Assembly (NCBI GenBank): GCA_964389755.1
Contig: CAYMEW010000029.1
Location: 1-55,499 of the forward strand
From: JBBSUQ01 sp964389755
Lineage (GTDB): Bacteria; Bacteroidota; Bacteroidia; Flavobacteriales_D; Crocinitomicaceae
Direction: 5' to 3'
Length of the DNA stretch: 55,499 nucleotides
Shown here: piece by piece, positions 24,083 through 32,999 of the stretch
Position numbering within the stretch: the first letter of the stretch is position 1
Layout: each line of letters opens with the position of its first letter
The notes under the pieces: generated by a model
Told to the model about the DNA's origin: nothing
What the model saw: only the letters and a program-made list of their open reading frames with translations
Database searches by the model: none
Program-made: the position numbers and the translations under genes

Positions 24083-26050
24083 TCAGAGTCGGATCAGTCT
24101 ACGAATAGCTGTTTTCCCGGCAGCATCTTTTAATTCCAGGATATAACTTCCGCTTCCAAACCCTGTCAGATCGATCGTGGTTTGCTGCAAAAACATGAAT
24201 TCCCCGCGCACTTTGCCATCCAGACCGTAAATCGTTGCAGTCAGCTGTTCATGACCCGGTACGCGAATCGTTACCAGTCCTTCCGAAGGATTCGGAAAAA
24301 TGGAAACAGGTAATTCGGCAGTCACTTCTTCAACGGATACAAAGGTTTCATCCTTTTGGATACTCGCTACTTTGTTAATGATCCAGTTATTCGGGTCAAT
24401 GGCATTGAGCACCGTTGCATTTCCCATCCCGGAAACGAGGAACTGGTTTACCGGTGCATCGATTGAAAGCCGGATCGTTGTGTCCGGAAGACCGTTTCGC
24501 TGGAAACGTACTTCCAGGTCGTTCGTAAAGAAAGGCGTGACGTTGGCCTGCGAAGCGGTTTGCGAAATTTCAAGCACCAGATCGTTACCCAGTGTGTTCC
24601 AGCGCGCTGAATAGGTCGGGTAGCCTTCCCCGTAATACCATTCATCGAAGTAATTCGAAAGGTTGATGCCGGAAGCACTTTCGAGTGCATGTTGCACATC
24701 GGTTCCCATTGCGACACTATCGGCAAAGGTATCGAGGTAATCACGCAGTCCCTGGAAAAAGAGTTGATCGTCATTCACCGCAAAGCGCAAAGTATGAACC
24801 AGTGCCGCTCCTTTATCATAAACGAGGCGACCGCTGAAGATGGCATTTTCATCCAGGCTGTCAATCACCCACACGCTTCCGCCTGTCTGGCTCATGATAT
24901 TCTGATGCCGGTCGTTCATATCTGCGACTTGCTGTCCGGGATACAGGTTTTCGAGCATCAAATATTCATTATAGGAAGCAAAACCTTCATTCACCCAGAT
25001 ATCGGTCCAGGAAGCACAGGTTACATAATCACCCCACCACTGGTGTGCGAGTTCGTGTGCCGTCAGTGTATTGTCAAAAAAGCCGAGGGTTGTCATCGTC
25101 TGGTGTTCCATTCCGCCGGAAAGCGGTGCCATGCAGTGACCGTATTTTTCATCGTGAAACGGATACAAGCTGTAGAAGTCCGAAAAAAGCTCGATGAAAT
25201 CCGCCGTCTCATCGATGTCGTTCTGAAAGTAATTCAGCGTAAGCGGATTGTCGTAGATGAAGTTCTGAATGAGTACAGGTGCCGGTGCTCCTGTTGGATT
25301 CGCGTAAGTATTGTATTCCACGTATTCGGCCACGGAAACCGAGATGAGGTAATAATCGATCGGGTGGCGGCTTTTCCACTCATAACGCGAGGTCCCGTTG
25401 CCCATGTCCGTCACGTTCTCGAGGATTCCGTTAGACCCGGCTTTGCAGGAATTCGGAACGGTGATCCAGACGTCTGAACTGTCTGCTTTATCTTTCAGTG
25501 ATTGCTTACACGGAAACCATTCATAGGCCGAGAACGGTTCGGAGAGCGACCAGGTAACCTGGTTTCCCCAACTCGGTGAAGATTCATTACTCATGCCGGC
25601 ACCGCCGAACGGGGTGGTCCCGAAGGTGGGAGGCGTTCCGCCATAATCGACAGAGATGGTAAAAGCCTGACCGGTGATCGCGTTAACGGGTACTTTTACA
25701 GCCGAATTATTGCGGGAAAAGGCAATGGCGGTGCCATCCACACGGATCTCAGAAATATTCAGCGCACTGTGCAGTTCAAAAAGGGCCGAATCGAGTTGTT
25801 CGCGTGCAGAAGCCAGGATATCAACAGTCCCCGAAATATCCGTGGACAGGTTGTCCATTGCCACATCGAGCTTGTAGTAATGAACATCGTAGCGTTCTGT
25901 CTCAGCGATCTGGGCCACGCTCAACGAGGCGCTTTTAGCCTGGTTGTGCAGGTGACGTTTGGCATTTGAACAGGAATAATTTTTGGGAACCTGTGCTGCC
26001 AGTATGGAAACAAACAGGAATGTAGCGGAGAGGAGTGTGTATTTCATCAT
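24083..26050 (-). CDS. T9SS-exported M1 family metallopeptidase
   Basis: A 655-residue exported peptidase. After a signal peptide (about 1-20) comes an M1 beta domain, then the catalytic domain with HELAHQWWG (H332, E333, H336) and the third zinc ligand E355 in NEGFASY. The usual aminopeptidase motif GAMEN reads GGMEH (312-316), so exopeptidase specificity may differ. The C-terminus (VSIFPNPSEGLVTIRVPG ... GSGSYILELKD) is a type A T9SS sorting domain. It probably trims peptides outside the cell. A near-consensus -7 box TATCTTTA lies at 26072-26079 on the minus strand. Confidence 0.93.
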   Translation of the reverse strand: MMKYTLLSATFLFVSILAAQVPKNYSCSNAKRHLHNQAKSASLSVAQIAETERYDVHYYKLDVAMDNLSTDISGTVDILASAREQLDSALFELHSALNISEIRVDGTAIAFSRNNSAVKVPVNAITGQAFTISVDYGGTPPTFGTTPFGGAGMSNESSPSWGNQVTWSLSEPFSAYEWFPCKQSLKDKADSSDVWITVPNSCKAGSNGILENVTDMGNGTSRYEWKSRHPIDYYLISVSVAEYVEYNTYANPTGAPAPVLIQNFIYDNPLTLNYFQNDIDETADFIELFSDFYSLYPFHDEKYGHCMAPLSGGMEHQTMTTLGFFDNTLTAHELAHQWWGDYVTCASWTDIWVNEGFASYNEYLMLENLYPGQQVADMNDRHQNIMSQTGGSVWVIDSLDENAIFSGRLVYDKGAALVHTLRFAVNDDQLFFQGLRDYLDTFADSVAMGTDVQHALESASGINLSNYFDEWYYGEGYPTYSARWNTLGNDLVLEISQTASQANVTPFFTNDLEVRFQRNGLPDTTIRLSIDAPVNQFLVSGMGNATVLNAIDPNNWIINKVASIQKDETFVSVEEVTAELPVSIFPNPSEGLVTIRVPGHEQLTATIYGLDGKVRGEFMFLQQTTIDLTGFGSGSYILELKDAAGKTAIRRLIRL

Positions 26051-26132
26051 GTCTGATACGAATTAACGGTCTAAAGATAGTATTAATTCCACAGCGGTAA
26101 AGAGTTGCCGGTCAATCGCATCGGGTAAAACG

Positions 26133-26157
26133 AAAAAGGGAGACAACCGCCTCCCCT
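26133..26157 (-). terminator. Likely terminator of purL
   Basis: On the minus strand a 5-bp stem GGGAG / CTCCC with an 8-base loop is followed by TTTTTC. It lies about 30 bases after the purL stop. The stem is short, so this is a moderate call. Confidence 0.55.
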
Positions 26158-26187
26158 CTTTAACTATTGTCGTATCTTAAATCATAC

Positions 26188-28437
26188 TTATGCTTCCTGC
26201 TCGCCTGAAAGACGCTTTCCAAGCGCATTATCGTAGAGTTCGCGCGCCTCGGTAATAAAACCGAAGTGTTCGTCATCCACCATGAGCTTTCCTTTCGTCA
26301 CGTGTCCGAGCAGGGTGTAGCTTACACCGCTTTCCATCATGAATTCGATAAACTCATCTTCCTGGTCTTCGCTGACAGAAACGACAACTCTCCCCTGGCT
26401 TTCACCGAACAGGAAGGCATCTTCGCGAACTTCGGAATCCGTAACGATATCGAAACCGAGTTCGCGCGGCATGGACATTTCAACGAGCGTAATGTACAGA
26501 CCTCCGTCCGAAACGTCATGCGCAGCATTGATGAGGTCGTTACCGATCAGTCCTTTGACTGTTTGCTGCATCGTGTATTCTTTCTCCAGGTCGAAATGCG
26601 GAGCCGGAGAAGCTTTAATACCGTGGTATGAGGCAAGATACTCGGAAGAAGCGATGTCGTTCACTGTTTCACCGATTACAAAGATGAGGTCTCCTTTTTG
26701 TTTGAAGTCGAGCCCCATGATGCGGCTCTTATCCTCTACCAGCCCGATCATACCGATCGTCGGCGTCGGGAATACCGGTTCTTCCACGCCATTGATCACG
26801 GTTTGGTTGTAGAAAGACACGTTTCCGCCGGTTACCGGTGTTTCGAACTTCAGACACGCTTTGGACATTCCTTTGATCGCACCGACAAATTGCCAGTAGG
26901 ATTCCGGGTTGTACGGGTTTCCGAAGTTGAGGCAGTTCGTGATGGCGCTCGGAGCCCCTCCCGAGCACACGATATTTCGCGCTGCTTCCGCCACGGCAAT
27001 TGCAGTTCCCGTTTCGGGGTCGGCGTGCACGTAACGTGAGTTGCAATCAACTGTCATGGCAAGCGCCTTGCTTGTTCCTTTGATATTCACGATGCCGGCA
27101 TCCGAAGGACGGTTGGTCGTCATGGTACTTGTCCCTACCATGGAGTCGTATTGTTCGTACACCCAGCGCTTGGATGCGATGTTCGGATGTTGCAGCAGGA
27201 AAAGCGCGACTTCTTTCAGATCCTCCGGTTGTTTAACCGAGTCGATGTTAAACTTCTTGTATTCCTGGAAATAAGCAGGTTCTTTATATTCACGCTGGTA
27301 TTGCGGAGCTCCGCCACCGAGCACGAGTGATTCAGCCGGAACGTCTCCCACGAGTTCTCCGTGCATATAATAGCGAATGCGTTTCGTATCGGTTACCTCG
27401 CCGATCTGAACAGCGTGCAGGTCCCATTTTTCGAAAATGTCCTCCACTATTTTTTCCTCTCCTTTTTTCACCACAACGAGCATGCGTTCCTGGGATTCGG
27501 AAAGCAGGATCTCGAAAGGCAACATGTTATCCTGACGTGTCGGAACTTTATCGAGGTTAATCTCCATTCCCACGCCGCCACCGGCACTCATTTCGCAGGT
27601 AGAGCAGGTAATTCCGGCAGCTCCCATATCCTGCATTCCGACAATTGCATCGGTTTGCGCGAGTTCCATGGTTGCTTCAAGGAGCAGTTTTTCCTGGAAC
27701 GGGTCTCCCACCTGTACGGAAGGAAGATCGGAAGCAGATTCTTCCGTAATATCTTTGGATGCAAATGCTGCACCGGCAATTCCGTCTTTCCCGGTAGCGG
27801 ATCCAACGATGTAAACCGGGTTTCCGGGTCCTTTGGCTTTGGCCGAAATAATGCGTTTACTGTCGATGATCCCTGCCGAAAATGCGTTGACAAGTGGGTT
27901 GGTATTGTATGAATCGTCGAAGAACACTTCGCCACCGACGATCGGGATTCCGAACGAGTTCCCGTAGTCACCGATGCCTTTAACAACGCCTTTTACGAGC
28001 CACTTGGTGCGGTCACGATCGATGTTTCCGAAGCGCAGCGAGTTGAGCTGTGCCACGGGACGTGCACCCATCGTAAAAATATCGCGGTTGATCCCGCCGA
28101 CGCCGGTTGCAGCGCCCTGGTACGGTTCGAGTGCGCTCGGGTGGTTGTGCGATTCGATCTTGAACGCGCATCCGAGGCCGTCACCGATGTCTACCAGCCC
28201 GGCATTTTCCTCCCCGGCTTTCACGAGCATGTGCGGGCCGTCTTTCGGGAGTTGTTTGAGCCAGTAAATGGAGTTTTTGTAAGAACAGTGCTCCGACCAC
28301 ATCACCGAGTAAACACTTGTTTCCGTAAAGTTGGGTGTGCGTCCGAGGATCTCACGGATCATTTCAAATTCTTCGGGGCGTAACCCGAGCTCTACTGCTT
28401 GTTCTAAGGTAGCTTCTTTGTGAAGTGTACTTTCCAT
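26188..28437 (-). CDS. purL: Phosphoribosylformylglycinamidine synthase, subunit PurL
   Basis: A 749-residue enzyme of purine synthesis that converts FGAR to FGAM with ATP and ammonia. Recognisable are VMWSEHCSYKNS near the N-terminus, KIESHNHPSA for the nucleotide site, MGARPVAQLNSLRFG and GDYGNSFGIPIVGGEV. The length and lack of a glutaminase domain mark the short, split form, which needs PurQ for ammonia and PurS; neither is in the window. The start MESTLHKEATLEQAVELGL fits. A promoter box lies 19 bases upstream. Confidence 0.96.
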   Translation of the reverse strand: MESTLHKEATLEQAVELGLRPEEFEMIREILGRTPNFTETSVYSVMWSEHCSYKNSIYWLKQLPKDGPHMLVKAGEENAGLVDIGDGLGCAFKIESHNHPSALEPYQGAATGVGGINRDIFTMGARPVAQLNSLRFGNIDRDRTKWLVKGVVKGIGDYGNSFGIPIVGGEVFFDDSYNTNPLVNAFSAGIIDSKRIISAKAKGPGNPVYIVGSATGKDGIAGAAFASKDITEESASDLPSVQVGDPFQEKLLLEATMELAQTDAIVGMQDMGAAGITCSTCEMSAGGGVGMEINLDKVPTRQDNMLPFEILLSESQERMLVVVKKGEEKIVEDIFEKWDLHAVQIGEVTDTKRIRYYMHGELVGDVPAESLVLGGGAPQYQREYKEPAYFQEYKKFNIDSVKQPEDLKEVALFLLQHPNIASKRWVYEQYDSMVGTSTMTTNRPSDAGIVNIKGTSKALAMTVDCNSRYVHADPETGTAIAVAEAARNIVCSGGAPSAITNCLNFGNPYNPESYWQFVGAIKGMSKACLKFETPVTGGNVSFYNQTVINGVEEPVFPTPTIGMIGLVEDKSRIMGLDFKQKGDLIFVIGETVNDIASSEYLASYHGIKASPAPHFDLEKEYTMQQTVKGLIGNDLINAAHDVSDGGLYITLVEMSMPRELGFDIVTDSEVREDAFLFGESQGRVVVSVSEDQEDEFIEFMMESGVSYTLLGHVTKGKLMVDDEHFGFITEARELYDNALGKRLSGEQEA

Positions 28438-28456
28438 TTATCACTGAATTGAGCGA

Positions 28457-28464
28457 CAAAATTA
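28457..28464 (-). promoter_or_regulatory. -7 promoter box of purL (TAATTTTG)
   Basis: A perfect TAnnTTTG match on the minus strand, 19 bases before the purL ATG. Confidence 0.5.
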
Positions 28465-28538
28465 ATGATTTTGTTCGGAGTTCGGTTATAAATCAGGGAG
28501 GTAAAACACATTTCCCGCGCATTGTACGGAAGGACTTC

Positions 28539-29732
28539 TTACTCAGCTTCTGCCAGCACTTTGACACGGGCGTTTACCTGTACGGCGGATGCAACCACCC
28601 GTTTTTTCGGTTCCTTTTTCTTAAACTTACGTCCGTACCAGATCAGGAAGCCCGTTACGGGCAACGAAGCAATGATCAGTGAAATGCAGAAAGCAAGAAT
28701 CTTTCCGGGAAGTCCGAGGATGGCGCCCACGTGAATATCGTAATTCATCCGCAGCAGTTTCCCCGCACCGGAAGTCTGTGCATATTCGCCGTAAATGTGT
28801 TTCGGGTAAAGTCGCTCGAGTGTTTTCTGATCGTAAAAGAAGTAGCTGGTCTTGTAATACGTTCCCGGACGCGGGTTTAATGCAAATTCGATCGTGGAAA
28901 GCGCGTCGTGCGGAATGTGCACGTCGATTACGGCAAGGCGTCCGTATTTTTGCTGAAAGGCAATCCATTTTTGGTTCACATGCGTCTCCAGGGATGCAGC
29001 CTGCCCGGATGATTGCAATTCATAGTACGGCACGAGTTCTTCTCCGCCGGAAGCCACAAAATACGTTCCGCGCTGGAACCATTGAAAACCCCACACAAGT
29101 CCTGTAAGGGCAAACACCAGTGCGAGCATACTTGCATAAAAACCGAAAACGGCATGCAGATCGTAGTTTTTCCGGCGCCAACGTGCATTCCACTTTACTT
29201 TGAAACGCTGCTTGCGGTTATTTTTCTTCGGCCACCAAAGGATGATCCCACTGATGAGCATGATCGTAAAAATGAGCGTTGAAATCGCCACGACCGGTTG
29301 TCCGTATGCCGGTGGAAGCCATAAATAGTAATGCCCGTCGAGTATAAACCGGAAAAAGGTTTCATTCTCATTGACTGTTTTCAATACCCTGCCGCTATAC
29401 GGATCCAAAAAGACCATCCAGTAATACGGTTCTTCCCCAAAACCATTATAAAACGAAGCAATGGCCGCTTTTTCAGGACCGTTATACTGCACACTGTGCA
29501 AACTTTTACCCGGCAGTTCTTTTTCGGCTACCGCGGCCAGTTCCGTCGGAAGTTTGTAGGGTATATCGCGCTTTTTGACAAAGCGGTAATCTTCCGTGGC
29601 ATTGCGGATCTCATCCTGGAAACAGTACACGCAGCCGGTAATGGCAACAATGAACACGATAAGCCCGGAACTTAATCCGAGCAACAGGTGTATTTTCCGT
29701 ATGATTTTCTTCAGACCTGTCAAAATATGCAC
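28539..29732 (-). CDS. PepSY-domain inner-membrane protein
   Basis: A protein of about 397 residues of the PepSY-associated transmembrane family (PiuB-like). Four membrane segments are visible: IHLLLGLSSGLIVFIVAITG, VVAISTLIFTIMLISGIILWW, GFYASMLALVFALTGLVWG and ILAFCISLIIASLPVTGFLIW, with periplasmic PepSY-type regions between. HLLLG, WWP and H-rich positions fit possible haem or metal handling; members often lie near iron-uptake genes, though none is nearby here. The open frame reaches 29795, but the first 21 codons look foreign to the family; the GTG at 29732 or a TTG slightly downstream is the more likely start. Confidence 0.85.
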   Translation of the reverse strand: MHILTGLKKIIRKIHLLLGLSSGLIVFIVAITGCVYCFQDEIRNATEDYRFVKKRDIPYKLPTELAAVAEKELPGKSLHSVQYNGPEKAAIASFYNGFGEEPYYWMVFLDPYSGRVLKTVNENETFFRFILDGHYYLWLPPAYGQPVVAISTLIFTIMLISGIILWWPKKNNRKQRFKVKWNARWRRKNYDLHAVFGFYASMLALVFALTGLVWGFQWFQRGTYFVASGGEELVPYYELQSSGQAASLETHVNQKWIAFQQKYGRLAVIDVHIPHDALSTIEFALNPRPGTYYKTSYFFYDQKTLERLYPKHIYGEYAQTSGAGKLLRMNYDIHVGAILGLPGKILAFCISLIIASLPVTGFLIWYGRKFKKKEPKKRVVASAVQVNARVKVLAEAE

Positions 29733-29884
29733 TATTTCCGAAAACACGGTTTTACCGGGTTTCGGTCCGGAACCGCAAAAGTACGGTCGTCTCACAGCGC
29801 TTGCAATACCGCAAATAAGGTATTATTTAAATTTCTTCTAAATAACGTCGGTATTTCCGTGAGTTCCGTATTTTGGATCAAAAA

Positions 29885-30544
29885 ATGGACGAGACAACGG
29901 CACGCGAAATCGCTTCCCAGTTGCGCAAACCGCATGGAGAACGCGGTTATGAAACCGGGGACAAAATGAACAATGGCAACCGCGAAATGAATGAGCGTGT
30001 AATTTCCCGCATCCGGGAACTGAATCCGCAGCGGGCGCTTGAGATCGGTTTCGGAAACGGCCATTTCATACAGCAATTGTTCGCAGGAACGAATTTAACG
30101 CGCTATACAGGTGTTGATTTTTCTCCTGAAATGATCGATGCGGCAGGCAGGAACAACGCCCAGGCGCTCGATAACGGATCGGTCGTGCTGCATGAATCAC
30201 ATGCTGACCAATTACCGGTGGAGAATGCTTCACAAGACCTCGTTTTCGCCGTGAACGTACTGTACTTTTGGGAAAATCCGGCGCGTGAACTCGCAGAGAT
30301 CCGGCGCGTGCTCAAACCCGGCGGCAACCTTTTATTGGCCATTCGTCCGGCCGAACAGATGCGGCACCTTCCCTTCACGGCTCATGGCTTTTTGCTGTAT
30401 TCTCCGGAAGAACTCCAGCAACTCGCAGAACACAACGGTTTTAGCTGCCTGGAACTCTCAACAGCGGAATCCGACAGCTTTACAATGAACGATCAGGCAT
30501 TTTACCTGGAGTCAACACTTGCACTTTTCTTAAAAAATGCGTAA
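29885..30544 (+). CDS. Class I SAM-dependent methyltransferase
   Basis: A 219-residue methyltransferase. The SAM-binding motif I is ALEIGFGNGHF, followed by GVDFSPEMIDAA, the acidic loop ADQLPVENASQDLVFAVNVLYFWENP and the post-motif AEIRRVLKPGGNLLLAIRP, the order found in UbiE-like enzymes. No substrate can be predicted. The ATG at 29885 is favoured over a TTG at 29873. It lacks the cysteine set expected of an ArsM arsenite methyltransferase, so it does not complete the arsenosugar pathway. Confidence 0.88.
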   Translation: MDETTAREIASQLRKPHGERGYETGDKMNNGNREMNERVISRIRELNPQRALEIGFGNGHFIQQLFAGTNLTRYTGVDFSPEMIDAAGRNNAQALDNGSVVLHESHADQLPVENASQDLVFAVNVLYFWENPARELAEIRRVLKPGGNLLLAIRPAEQMRHLPFTAHGFLLYSPEELQQLAEHNGFSCLELSTAESDSFTMNDQAFYLESTLALFLKNA

Positions 30545-30581
30545 TTTCAACCTTGTAGAACCTGAATGAAGTTTAGAAGTT

Positions 30582-30926
30582 ATGAACAAGAATGAACTGC
30601 AACACGAAGGGATTCGCAAAGAAGAAAGTGTGGGATTCCTGCGCAACTCGATCAACCTGATACAGGCCGAACTTTACCTGACGCCACGGCGACTGGTGCT
30701 TGAACTGGACGAGAGCAATTTCGGTTTCCTGGGAAACCTGTTCCGCTTCGGTACAAAAGGATTTAACCTTTTTTTGAAGGACATCAAGTCGGTCCGGCAG
30801 GGCAAGAACGGCCTTCAACGAAATATCCTGGAAATCACTGATAAAGCGAACAGGACGTATCGCCTGATGGTGCAACGCTACCAGGAATGGGAGCAGGCAA
30901 TCCGTAAGCTGCAGGGCGCGAACTGA
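30582..30926 (+). CDS. PH/GRAM-like small protein
   Basis: A 114-residue cytoplasmic protein. The pattern of strands (AELYLTPRRLVLEL, NLFLKDIKSVRQGKNG, ILEITDKANRTYRLMV) ending in a helix (QRYQEWEQAIRKLQ) fits a GRAM or bacterial PH-like domain. No membrane segment is present. It lies between a methyltransferase and a two-component system, 45 bases before the regulator gene. Function unknown. Confidence 0.6.
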   Translation: MNKNELQHEGIRKEESVGFLRNSINLIQAELYLTPRRLVLELDESNFGFLGNLFRFGTKGFNLFLKDIKSVRQGKNGLQRNILEITDKANRTYRLMVQRYQEWEQAIRKLQGAN

Positions 30927-30931
30927 TCTTT

Positions 30932-30947
30932 TTCAGTTTTTTTTCAG
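30932..30947 (+). promoter_or_regulatory. Candidate operator TTTCAG-N4-TTTTCAG before the response regulator
   Basis: Two direct CAG half-sites (30934-30936 and 30945-30947) one helical turn apart, the layout bound by OmpR-type regulators. The second CAG ends 10 bases before the -7 box, exactly as at 32930-32945. Part of the same sequence can also fold as a weak terminator (AACTGA at 30921 with TCAGTT, then T run), which is an alternative reading. Confidence 0.4.
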
Positions 30948-30957
30948 AATCGCGTCG

Positions 30958-30965
30958 CATATTTG
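30958..30965 (+). promoter_or_regulatory. -7-like box of the two-component operon (CATATTTG)
   Basis: Matches TAnnTTTG except for the first base and ends 6 bases before the ATG, so the message is probably leaderless. Confidence 0.4.
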
Positions 30966-30971
30966 CAAACT

Positions 30972-31649
30972 ATGAAAGTACTGGTCATCGAAGACGAAAA
31001 AGAACTGCACCGTGCGATCCGCGAATTTCTCGAACAGGAACAGTATGTCGTGTCGTCCGCATTCAGCTGCGAAGAAGCGTCACGCTGCATCGCCGATTAC
31101 GATTATGACTGTATTTTGCTCGACCTGATGTTGCCTGACGGCGACGGGATCGATCTGCTGGAAACGATCCGCAATTCCGGTAAAAAAGACTGCGTGGTGA
31201 TCATTTCCGCAAAGAACGCACTCGATGACAAACTCCGCGGACTGGAACTCGGGGCCGATGATTACCTGACCAAACCCTTTCACCTCGCCGAACTCAACGC
31301 GCGTATTAAAACAGTTATCCGCCGCAATTACTTCGACCGGTCCAACACGCTCGATATCGGGAACCTGAGCATCGACCTCAACGAACGCTTCGCACGGGTC
31401 AACGGAACCGACCTTCAACTGAACCGTAAAGAGTTTGACATTCTGCTGTACATGGCCATGAACAAAGGACGGCTCGTTCGAAAACCCTCACTTGCCGAAC
31501 ATGTATGGGGCGACCATTACGACCAGGCCGACGATTTCGACTTTATTTATGCGCAAATCAAGAACCTCCGCAAAAAGATGACAGCCCTTTCCTGCGAAGC
31601 AGAGATTAAAGCCGTTTACGGCGTGGGCTATAAACTCGACCTTGCATGA
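30972..31649 (+). CDS. OmpR/PhoB-type response regulator
   Basis: A 225-residue DNA-binding regulator. The receiver domain has acidic residues at 7-9, phosphoacceptor D51 in LLDLMLPD, S79 and K101 in LTKPF. The C-terminal winged helix (about 130-222) ends with VYGVGYKLDLA, typical of the family. Its stop overlaps the kinase ATG (ATGA at 31646-31649), so the pair is co-translated and almost certainly works together. The ATG at 30972 is used in place of a TTG three codons upstream. Confidence 0.94.
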   Translation: MKVLVIEDEKELHRAIREFLEQEQYVVSSAFSCEEASRCIADYDYDCILLDLMLPDGDGIDLLETIRNSGKKDCVVIISAKNALDDKLRGLELGADDYLTKPFHLAELNARIKTVIRRNYFDRSNTLDIGNLSIDLNERFARVNGTDLQLNRKEFDILLYMAMNKGRLVRKPSLAEHVWGDHYDQADDFDFIYAQIKNLRKKMTALSCEAEIKAVYGVGYKLDLA

Positions 31650-32917
31650 AACTCCACAACTACACCTTCCTGTTCCTCTCGGTCGCCTTTTCGATCATCA
31701 TTTCGATCTGGGCCGTGATCTTTTATTACAACCTGATCGACGAAGTATACGACAGCCTGGACGATGGCCTGATCAATTCCAAGATCCTGATCGTGGAAAA
31801 GGCGATCAAAAGCCCGGAGATCCTGGAAAACAAGACTTTCGACGAACGGAATTACACCATTCGCAAACTCGGGCCTTCCGAAAACGTCCGGCGCACGGAG
31901 ACTTTCAGCGACACCCTCATCCAGACGCGGAACGAGAACGAGCGCGAACCCTTTCGCAAGGTGCAGACCGTTTTTGAAGATCCAAAGGGGAATTTCTACG
32001 AACTTACGATCATCACCTCCATGGTGGAAGAAGACGACCTGATCGAAGACCTGATGTATTCCCTCATCTGGTTGTACGGCATTACACTCTTCATCCTCTT
32101 CCTCTTTAATTTCGTGTTCGGAAAATGGATCTGGCGTGCCTTTTTCAAAACGATCGAAAAACTGCGCAATCTGCGCATCGGTACTAAGCGCGAACTCGAT
32201 TTCCCAAAGACCTCCATTACCGAATTCCGGCAACTGCAACAAACCCTCAACGAGGTGATCGCATCGAACTACGACACTTTTCAGCAGCAAAAACACTTTA
32301 TCAGCAGCGCTTCACATGAATTACAAACGCCCCTGGCCATTTCCGTAAACCGGCTCGAATTGCTTTCCGAATCGGAAAACCTGGATGAAAGTCACATTGC
32401 ACAACTGGACGATGTCATCCGCACGCTTGAAAAACTGGCCAAAATGAATCGTTCGCTGCTCCTGATCTCGCAGATCGAGAACAACCAGTTCCAGGAGTCG
32501 GAAATAGTATCCATACCGGAAGTGATCCGCGAAACGGTACAGGCGCTTGAAGAACTGATCGCATTCCGGAATATCCGACTGGAGTTTGAAGAAACGGAGC
32601 CCTGCCACACGCGCATGAACCGGGAACTCGCCGGCATCGTCATCTCCAACCTGCTGCGCAACGCAATTCACAACAATGTCCGCAACGGACAAATCCGGAT
32701 CCGTACCGATGTTCACAGCCTGATTATCAGCAACAGCGGCCTCAAAGCAGCGCTCGATGAACACAAGTTATTCAGACGTTTTAATAAAAATCCGGAAAAT
32801 GCCCAATCCATCGGGCTCGGTCTGTCCATTGTCAAGACCATTTGCGACCTGTACGGCATCGCGATCACTTACCGTTTCGATGAGGACATGCATACTTTTT
32901 TCCTGCAATTTCCCTGA
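31646..32917 (+). CDS. Sensor histidine kinase
   Basis: A 423-residue membrane kinase. Membrane segments at about 7-29 and 139-161 enclose a periplasmic sensor of about 110 residues. The phosphorylated histidine is H224 in SSASHELQTPLAI; the N box NLLRNAIHNN and the G box GLGLSIVKTI form the ATP site. It should phosphorylate the regulator encoded directly before it. The next gene starts 82 bases later from its own promoter. The signal sensed is unknown; the adjacent PepSY and outer-membrane genes suggest envelope or cation conditions. Confidence 0.93.
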   Translation: MKLHNYTFLFLSVAFSIIISIWAVIFYYNLIDEVYDSLDDGLINSKILIVEKAIKSPEILENKTFDERNYTIRKLGPSENVRRTETFSDTLIQTRNENEREPFRKVQTVFEDPKGNFYELTIITSMVEEDDLIEDLMYSLIWLYGITLFILFLFNFVFGKWIWRAFFKTIEKLRNLRIGTKRELDFPKTSITEFRQLQQTLNEVIASNYDTFQQQKHFISSASHELQTPLAISVNRLELLSESENLDESHIAQLDDVIRTLEKLAKMNRSLLLISQIENNQFQESEIVSIPEVIRETVQALEELIAFRNIRLEFEETEPCHTRMNRELAGIVISNLLRNAIHNNVRNGQIRIRTDVHSLIISNSGLKAALDEHKLFRRFNKNPENAQSIGLGLSIVKTICDLYGIAITYRFDEDMHTFFLQFP

Positions 32918-32929
32918 CGGGCCGCCAAT

Positions 32930-32945
32930 TCCAGATTCTTTTCAG
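32930..32945 (+). promoter_or_regulatory. Candidate operator TTCCAG-N4-TTTTCAG before the PepSY gene
   Basis: Direct CAG half-sites at 32932-32934 and 32943-32945, with the same 8-base gap and the same 10-base distance to the -7 box as at 30932-30947. Binding by the neighbouring OmpR-type regulator is inferred. Confidence 0.4.
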
Positions 32946-32955
32946 TTTTGCCTCC

Positions 32956-32963
32956 TAAGTTTG
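32956..32963 (+). promoter_or_regulatory. -7 promoter box of the PepSY gene (TAAGTTTG)
   Basis: A perfect TAnnTTTG box 36 bases before the start at 33000, inside the gap after the kinase gene. Confidence 0.55.
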
Positions 32964-32999
32964 TATCGTAACATTGATATTAACTAAAAAAGCAAACAC

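Noticed and set aside
24689..25477. 262-codon open frame antisense to the M1 peptidase
   Set aside because: Overlaps the catalytic domain of a well-supported gene on the other strand.
29885..30544. The methyltransferase as the missing arsM
   Set aside because: It lacks the conserved cysteines expected of arsenite methyltransferases and is far from the arsenosugar operon.
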